NCBI RefSeq assembly: GCF_040436345.1 | Contig: NC_133237.1 | Location: 28,031,200 to 28,095,199, forward strand | From: Pagrus major | Lineage: Eukaryota > Chordata > Actinopteri > Spariformes > Sparidae | Length of the DNA stretch: 64,000 nucleotides | Reading direction: 5' to 3' | Shown: positions 57,961 to 64,000 of the stretch, one piece after another | Layout of the letters: every line of letters begins with the position of its first letter | Numbering within the stretch: the stretch's first letter is position 1 | Position numbers and translations under genes: made by a program | The notes under the pieces: generated by a model | What the model was told of the DNA's origin: nothing | Seen by the model: the letters and a program-made list of their open reading frames with translations, nothing else | Databases searched by the model: none

Positions 57961-59850
57961 ATACGGCAGTTGGTTTATGAAGTTCTGAATGGTGTAGTTG
58001 TGATGTATGAAGCGTTCAGACCTCTCAGCTCATCTGTTTACTGTCGTCAGAGCATATTGCACTTAAGACACCTAAAGTAAAGTTGCTGAAACAGTTCATT
58101 ATATTTCATTTCATCACAAAATTACAAATTATTTTGCAGCTCAGTGTTTAACAGGATATTCTGCCTCCTCTCCTGTTTGACTGAGAAAAACACGAAAAGA
58201 AGCAGAATTCAGTGTTTATGCTCTAAATTAAGTCACACTGAACTGTAACTCTGTCACTTTCTTCATTATTTGACTCTTTGAGTCCCGCGTGTCTCTTCTG
58301 TCTACTCTGTCTTATGTAAAGCAGTGAATCACGCCGTATAAATAAACCCGCCTCGTCTCGTTCGGCCGTCTGTTTGATTTCAGGACACGCTCTGATATTT
58401 TGTTTTTATGTGTAGAATAAAATCAGGTCGGGACGTGATTGGTCGTCTCCGCTGTGATGTCACCATCTGTCCTGAGATCTTCCCTGATCATTGCGTGTCA
58501 TGTCGGTGGCCTGGATTTCCAGAGGGGGAGGATGGGCGAGGAAGATTTGCGTGTCAGCTGTGTGTTTGCGTTCGAGTGCGCAAATGTGTGCATGCATGCG
58601 AGAGAGTGCGGCGGCGGCCTTGTTTCTCACGTGTCTCTGCATGTGGAGAAGTGATGTTTGTATGTGTGCAGCTCAGTGTGTGTGTGTGTCTGTGCCTGTG
58701 TGTGTCTGTGTGTGTGTCTGTGCTGTGTGTGTCTGTGTGCCTGTGTGTGTCTGTGTGCCTGTGTGTGTCTGTGCTGTGTGCCTGTGTGTGTGTGTGTGCT
58801 GCAGAAGTGAAACACCCAAACAAACACACAGCAGCGTCTGACATCATCAGTCCTGCTCTCATGGATTAATGTCAGCGGATCAGCTTCAGTGTGTTTTAAC
58901 ACAAAACCTCCACTTCGGCACCGCGTCACCGTCGTTATCTGCACCGCCAACGTTTTAATAAACATTTCTATTTTCACGCCTGCAGCTGCTCCGATCACTG
59001 TTTCTATTAAAGATCTGTAGACTCGATTAACTGACTCGTTGATCAACAAGAAATAAAACTGTGTTCATCATCACTGAATCATTCAGAAGAAGCTGAAGAC
59101 TGAACGCTGGCTGTTCCCTGTTTCACATCAGTGAGTGAAGCTCTTTGTTGTGGCTGGCGACTGGAAGACGTCACGTTGGACTTCAGCACTTTTCTGACGC
59201 CTTTTTTCACCCTTACTGATATTTTATAACCACAAAATTAACTGATTAATCAATAATTGTATTATTTGGGTTTTGGAAAATAATCTCTTCATCCTTGGAA
59301 AACATTTCTCTCCTGATAATAACAGAAACAAAGAAGTCTTGACAATATAATCTTGTTATCTCAGGAAAACGGTTGTTCTCTTGTGATAATGACAAAAATA
59401 ACAAATAAAATATAACAGAAAATCATATGTTGGCCTTTGACGGTTCAGGGCTTCCATAGTTAACTCTGCCACAAATGTCTCACCGTCCACCGTCAAACCA
59501 AGAAAAACACCTAATAGATTAACCAGATATATAAACGCATCGATCAATAACTAACCTAATGGGTAGTTACAGCTGTTGAAATGTCCCTGATCTGAGCGGC
59601 CGGAGTCACGAGGCTTAAACAGCTGCTAATCAATGAAAACACATCATCAGCAGATGAATCAATAGATCGATCACCTGCTGCCCCTCCCACTTTCTGTAAC
59701 GACATGTTGCAGACGAGCTGCGAGAGAAACTCAACGATCACGTGACAAAACCAAAGAGCATCAGTTCCTCTTGATTCGTGACGCGACACACAGACGCTCA
59801 CATGACGTCTTCATGGCGAGCGGCGGCCATCTTGAATCTGTCTGTTTACA
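57961..59850. other. intergenic, microsatellite only
   Basis: Carries a compound (TGTGTGTCTG)n tract at 58670-58800 that creates Cys/Val and His/Thr frames. No gene recognised. Confidence 0.55.
58670..58800. repeat. (TGTGTGTC)n compound microsatellite
   Basis: TGTGTGTCTGTG repeats with TGCCTG interruptions; long Cys/Val frame on plus and His/Thr frame on minus are artefacts. Confidence 0.92.
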
Positions 59851-59914
59851 GCGGCTCGTGTCCTGAACAGAGAGGCGGCCATGTCGGCACAGGCCGTCAC
59901 TACTCACCATCTCA
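59798..59914 (+). promoter_or_regulatory. promoter-like patch with possible tiny first exon
   Basis: Contains a CRE-like TGACGTC at 59803-59809, GGCGGCCATCTTGAA (inverse YY1 motif) at about 59823-59837, and a second GCGGCCATG. The ATG at 59881 opens MSAQAVTTHHL and meets a good donor CTCA|GTGAGT at 59915. No continuing exon is visible, so a gene start is only a possibility. Confidence 0.3.
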
Positions 59915-61491
59915 GTGAGTTTTTCAGTCTGTTGGTTTTGAGCTCTTTGTTGGACATTTGAAGACGACTTTAATGAGCATTTTATAGACGAAACGATTAA
60001 TTGTGACGGCTGAAGTGAAGAAGTCGCAGCGCCGAAAAATAAAAGCTGTCGTCAACAGAAGTCGGCACTGAACGTCTGGTCAGATCGGTTCTGACTTAAA
60101 AATATCATTTTGTCAGTTTTATTTTATGTTTTTTTATGGTTTCTTGTTAAGAAGTGTTAAAACAACGTCACAAAGAGCGTCGTACAAAAGTAGGTGTAGA
60201 TTTTTTAGAATATATCAAATAAGATGTGGTTTGATATCGATGGGAGCATCGACTCGATCGGCGACGATTAGTCGACCGAAATAAACGTTTCAGGCATTTT
60301 TTTCAAGAGAAAACATCGAACATCGTTAAAGCTTCTTGAATGTGACGATGTTCTGTTCGTCTTCATCGTTTCTGACAGTAAATGAAGAGTCGTTGGGTTT
60401 TGGACCGTTGGAGACGTCACAGTATTTCCTGACACGTAGACTAAATGATTCATCAGTTAATCGGGACAATAATCTGCAGCTGCAGTCGCAGCGTCCACAA
60501 GAGTTACAGACTGAAAAACAGTGAAAGTCGGCACTGAAGTCCGGTCGGCTCGGCCCACATGTAAACTGTAGCTTTGCTGATTTTATCGAGACAAAGTTCT
60601 GGTACGGCGGCGTGTGTTCTGACTAATATCAGAACCTGTGCAGCGACATGCGACTGCGCCTTCACTGGTCTGAATCCTGCCGGTGACCTTTGTGTCCTGT
60701 CGTCTTCCTTCATTCAAAAACCAAAACAAAATGGACTCCCTGCAGACGGCGCCCACAGCTTCTCCTCGTGGACGAACAGTGAAACCTCCTGGAGGCACTT
60801 TCTGGTATTTGGGGGTCGAACTGGCAGCAAATCATCTGCTGATGTTAAATCTGACCTGACAGCCGTAAAAATACTGAAAGACGGCGGCTGGATGTGAGTT
60901 TCACCGCCCAGGCTTCATCTTTGTCCTGCCTTTCCCTCGCGCCTCCACTCTTTTCTTCTCCAGTGAAACACTGATTATGGGTCCGGCCCGATGTGGGTCC
61001 ACAGTCCTGCCGTCTCCTGCAGGCTGTTGCTTCTTTGTCCTGGTCCCCCCCACACACCCACCTCCTCCTCCTCCACCTCCTCCTACAGCGGGGACATGTC
61101 AGAAAGCTGTAAATCTGGTTTTATGATCTACAGGCTTCAGGAATCGAGGCGTCGTCTTTTTGTTTTTGCCTCTGCAGCCTTTGTGTTTGCGCCCGTGTTG
61201 CTCAACCAGCCACTTCTCATGAACCTGTTCTGTCAGAGTGCAGCATGTGATCCGACATGACAGCCACATGTGGTATTTATGGACCAGGCGGCTCCGCCAT
61301 CCATTATGATCTCCGCTGTGTTTCACCTTCACTCCGGTCCAGTTGGAGTTGTGCTGACACACTGAGGCTCTTTGTCAGCAGCGGTGGATCCTCCTTCACC
61401 TGCAGGCCGCAGTTTCCTGCAGCTCTCAGACCCTGAACGCGGCTGCAGAGTTACGCAATCAGCGCGAGGGAGGAGTGCCCGGACACTGTGC

Positions 61492-61524
<33 letters not shown>

Positions 61525-61557
61525 CATGAGTGTGTGTGTTGTGTAACGGCTGCCTAC
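59915..61557. other. no coding exon recognised
   Basis: Would be intronic or downstream for the minus-strand exon at 61558. Contains GATATCGATGGGAGCATCGA repeat-like sequence near 60235 and (TG)n at 61497-61522. The small open frames have no domain. Confidence 0.5.
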
Positions 61558-61951
61558 CCACGACTCGTCCTCTCTGCTCCAGGCGGCGTGTGTCGGTGAG
61601 CAGCCCGAGCTCGGCGCTCTGTCCCCCGGGGCCGCGGAGCTGCTGCTGCCGCTGCTCGGGCTTTGTTCTGCCGCCGTCCGGCCGCTCGTCCCCCGCCGCC
61701 TTGTTCCTACCAGACGCCGGAGATCCTCCGCCGTCCGCGGGGTCGGTGCTGGCCCGGCCCCGGTTCTCCCGGGTCTGCAGCTGCAGCCGGAGCCGGCGGT
61801 TTTCTTGCTCCTTCACGGCCGTTTCCAGCAGCAGCGTGTTCAGGCTGTTGCCCACCGTCTTGCTGATTTCCTGGACCGCGAGCTGCACGACCTGCTCCAG
61901 CACGGACTCCAGCTGGCCCTGGAAAAACGAGATGTACACGGCCCCGTTCAT
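61558..61951 (-). CDS. first coding exon of a fish zinc-finger-type gene
   Basis: ATG at 61951 in a GC-rich island; 131 codons plus one base before the donor GTCGTGG|GTAGGC at 61558/61557. The product starts MNGAVYISFFQGQLESVLEQ and continues through a helical, coiled-coil-like module (VVQLAVQEISKTVGNSLNTL, then KEQENRRLRLQLQTRE), followed by a Gly/Pro/Arg-rich linker. This module is the usual N terminus of many teleost C2H2 zinc-finger proteins, so the missing 3' exons probably encode fingers. None is visible between 46.3 and 61.5 kb on this strand. The phase-1 donor fits the phase-1 acceptor at 46288, so it may belong to the two-finger gene. Otherwise its other exons are in the assembly gap or were missed. 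Confidence 0.75.
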
Positions 61952-62300
61952 GTTTTCGGCCCCTCGTGTCGGAGGCCTGTCTCATTCTCCCCCCTGCCCG
62001 CCCCCCTGCCCTGTCTCCCCGCCGGAAAACTGGGTAAAAATCGGCCCGGGTCGCTCGGTGGCTCCGGCGGCTGCTCGGCTCAGTTCCTGCGGCTGCTGTC
62101 GCGCTGCGCCTCGGCTCGCCGCGCGTGTTCGGCCCCTCGGAGGCTGCCGGAGTGACGCGAGTAGAGGCGCAGCCGCATTTTCCCGCCCACATGTGTTGGC
62201 CCGCGCGCTCCGTGCACGCTCGCGCCCCTGCAGTCAGACACGCCATTTTGGTTTTTGAGAAAATCTCATGAGTGCAGAGAGAGTTAGCGCCGACACCGGA
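61952..62300 (-). promoter_or_regulatory. GC-rich island promoter
   Basis: High CpG density upstream of the ATG at 61951 (CGGCTCGCCGCGCG, GGGTCGCTCGGTGGC). TTTTCTCAAAAACCAAAATGGCGTG (minus strand, about 62240-62264) includes a YY1-like AAAATGGCG. Confidence 0.55.
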
Positions 62301-62393
62301 CACCGACCCGGTACCGACCCGCTGAGCCTCACACTGACCGCTGGACTTCCGGTTACACAGCAGTTTATCAAAGCTCAGGTGTCAGAGCGCTGA

Positions 62394-62575
62394 GCTAACA
62401 TGCTGCTAGCTAACATGCTGCGAGCTAACATGCTGCGAGCTAACATGCTGCTAGCTAACATGCTGCTAGCTAACATGCTGCTAGCTAACATGCTGCGAGC
62501 TAACATGCTGCGAGCTAACATGCTGCGAGCTAACATGCTGCGAGCTAACATGCTGCTAGCTAACATGCTGCTAGC
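62394..62575. repeat. 15-bp minisatellite
   Basis: Twelve units of AGCTAACATGCTGCT or AGCTAACATGCTGCG in a patterned order. It contains AGCT and GCTAGC palindromes, and both strands stay open (MLLAN/MLRAN and MLASS/MLARS repeats). Not a gene. Confidence 0.95.
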
Positions 62576-62589
62576 TCACACTCTGCCTC

Positions 62590-62725
62590 TTTGTTTTAGC
62601 TTCACTGTTCCCATCAGTGAACAAACGAGCCGCTCTCAGAGGAAATAAGGTCCCAGAACATGTTTGAAGGGTGGCAGGGTCCGCCACATATAAACACAGT
62701 AAAGCAGAATAAACTGTGTCCTGAA
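62590..62725 (-). mobile_element. partial copy of the TTAA MITE
   Basis: Inverse match to the core of 32409-32708: GTGGCGGACCCTGCCACC, GTTCTGGGACCTTATTTCC and CTCTGAGAGCGGCTCGTTTG. The terminal repeats are not intact. Confidence 0.75.
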
Positions 62726-64000
62726 CCCTGAAGTGGACCTGGTTACCTCATGTTTGTTACTGTATAAAAATGCCATTGATCTCATTTTTCTGACATGTAA
62801 GTTTCTGCAGACGGAGCCGATCAGTAATCAATGAGTCAGAGGTCGTTACCAGGAGCTCTTTTTTAATAAATCACGCTGGGAAAAGGTTTGTAACTAAGTG
62901 GTAACGAGTGGATTTATGGACAAATAATCATTTACTAGCTGTACAGGTGAGTAAGAATGATTTGTGTGTTTTTCATTTATGAATCCTCAGTTTTGTCGTT
63001 TCCTTCCTCACAGATCATTGTTGACCTTTTGGAGAAGAGCTGCAGACACGATGATTGTTGTATTAATCCTTTATTAATGACTTATTATCACTGCAGACGT
63101 GACATTTATAGTTAGAAACACATGAACATCTCAACTATAAGAATACTGCTGATATGGATCAGGACCGGCCGCTCAGACAGAGGATCTTCTGTTAAATCCT
63201 CCTGTGTGATTTGTTGTGACCTGAATAATTCAGAGTTCATCCAGATGTTTCCCTGCAGCAGTCGGCTGCTCAGCTCCACGTGGATTTATCACAGCTCTGC
63301 TCTGAGTGAACATGAACTACATTAAATACATCGTTAGGATCCACAGTTATTATCAGTACATATTTAATGTTTCTGCAGGTTTTTTCTTCCAACTGGATCA
63401 GGAACTTCCCCACGTGGTGGAGCAGACGCAGCTACGCCACCATAAACATGTATTATTACAGTCTACAACACTGTAATCACATCTGGGGTGTGACATGTGA
63501 TTACACACCACGAAATCACAGCCCCACCCACTTCCTGTTCTGCTTCTGTCCACTAACACTTTGTAGTTTGAACAAAGATAAAAACCAGATTAAACTACAG
63601 ATCACACGCGTGACAGTTTCATCTAACAGGCGACAAAACAACTACACAAACTAACAAACTTGCGACAAAATGGCTGCAAAGCGTCCGTCACTGAAAGTTA
63701 CATATAAATTTAAAAGATGCTTCATACAGTTTGGATCAGAGATATTAGTTACACGTCATCAGTGTGTCTAATGTTTCTACACATATTGTTCTGTCTCAGT
63801 TTCTCCTCTGCACTCCTGCGTTTCTATTGAACAGCCGGTCGATGTTCACGTCTCTGTCGTCGTTTCTTTGCTGTGTTGAGCACTTTTTAAACTTCACATC
63901 TGTGACTCATTTCACCGACCAACAATAACTCACTGTGGTTGTTGTGCATGTTTAAACTGCCTGATTGCAGCCGGATCCATTTATGTTCCACATCAGGGAC
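62726..64000. other. intergenic to window end, nothing recognised
   Basis: Unique AT-rich DNA. Two small plus-strand frames (63122-63325 and 63367-63654) show no domain or splice support. Confidence 0.5.

Noticed and set aside
59556-59801. 81-codon minus-strand frame near a promoter-like patch
   Set aside because: It starts at GTG rather than ATG and shows no domain or splice support.
61530-62258. 242-codon Cys/Ser/Pro-rich plus-strand frame
   Set aside because: GC-rich island read on the antisense strand of the zinc-finger-type first exon.

Overview
The window is nuclear DNA from a ray-finned (teleost) fish. Three things show this: GT-AG split genes, dense fish-type microsatellites, minisatellites and short inverted-repeat transposons, and teleost-style zinc-finger genes. 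The base sequence is vertebrate throughout. I saw no bacterial operon, CRISPR array, tRNA or rRNA.

Layout: 1-5580 is gene-free repeat DNA, including a 10-bp minisatellite, a 33-bp minisatellite split by a transposon, and small MITEs. A minus-strand gene at 5587-6580, with a 5' exon near 6979-7050, encodes an uncharacterised 312-residue protein with an N-myristoylation signal. Head to head with it, the plus strand carries a complete MED15 gene (Mediator tail subunit; 18 coding exons, 8134-22374, 793 codons by my splice model). MED15 introns hold two complete MITE-like elements and a decayed two-exon MADF/BESS gene (11882-13952). A zinc-finger gene (8 C2H2 fingers, 524 aa, 27475-30289, minus) converges on MED15 tail to tail. 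Its likely non-coding first exon lies in a GC-rich promoter near 33.0-33.3 kb, which may also fire a plus-strand transcript.

From 33.95 to 35.0 kb there is a 1-kb CAT-rich satellite. From 36 to 42.9 kb I see no coding exon; it may be a long 3' UTR. A second zinc-finger gene (two fingers, 42946-46288, minus) and an isolated 5' exon of the same fish zinc-finger type (61558-61951, minus, in a GC-rich promoter) share an N-terminal helical module and are splice-phase compatible. They may be one gene with a 15-kb intron or two neighbouring genes. The DNA between them holds minisatellites, an AT-rich array, a 100-N assembly gap flanked by two near-identical copies of one 0.8-kb segment (probable assembly artefact), and LINE reverse-transcriptase fossils at 56.3-58.0 kb.

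The genes do not form a pathway. Three or four of them (MED15, two or three zinc-finger genes, the MADF/BESS relic) concern transcription. I found no convincing new multi-gene system. The best leads are the uncharacterised myristoylated protein with an ISRE-like promoter motif, the UG-repeat splice acceptors, the nested MADF/BESS relic, and a roughly 40-copy CAGGTG array inside a zinc-finger gene intron.
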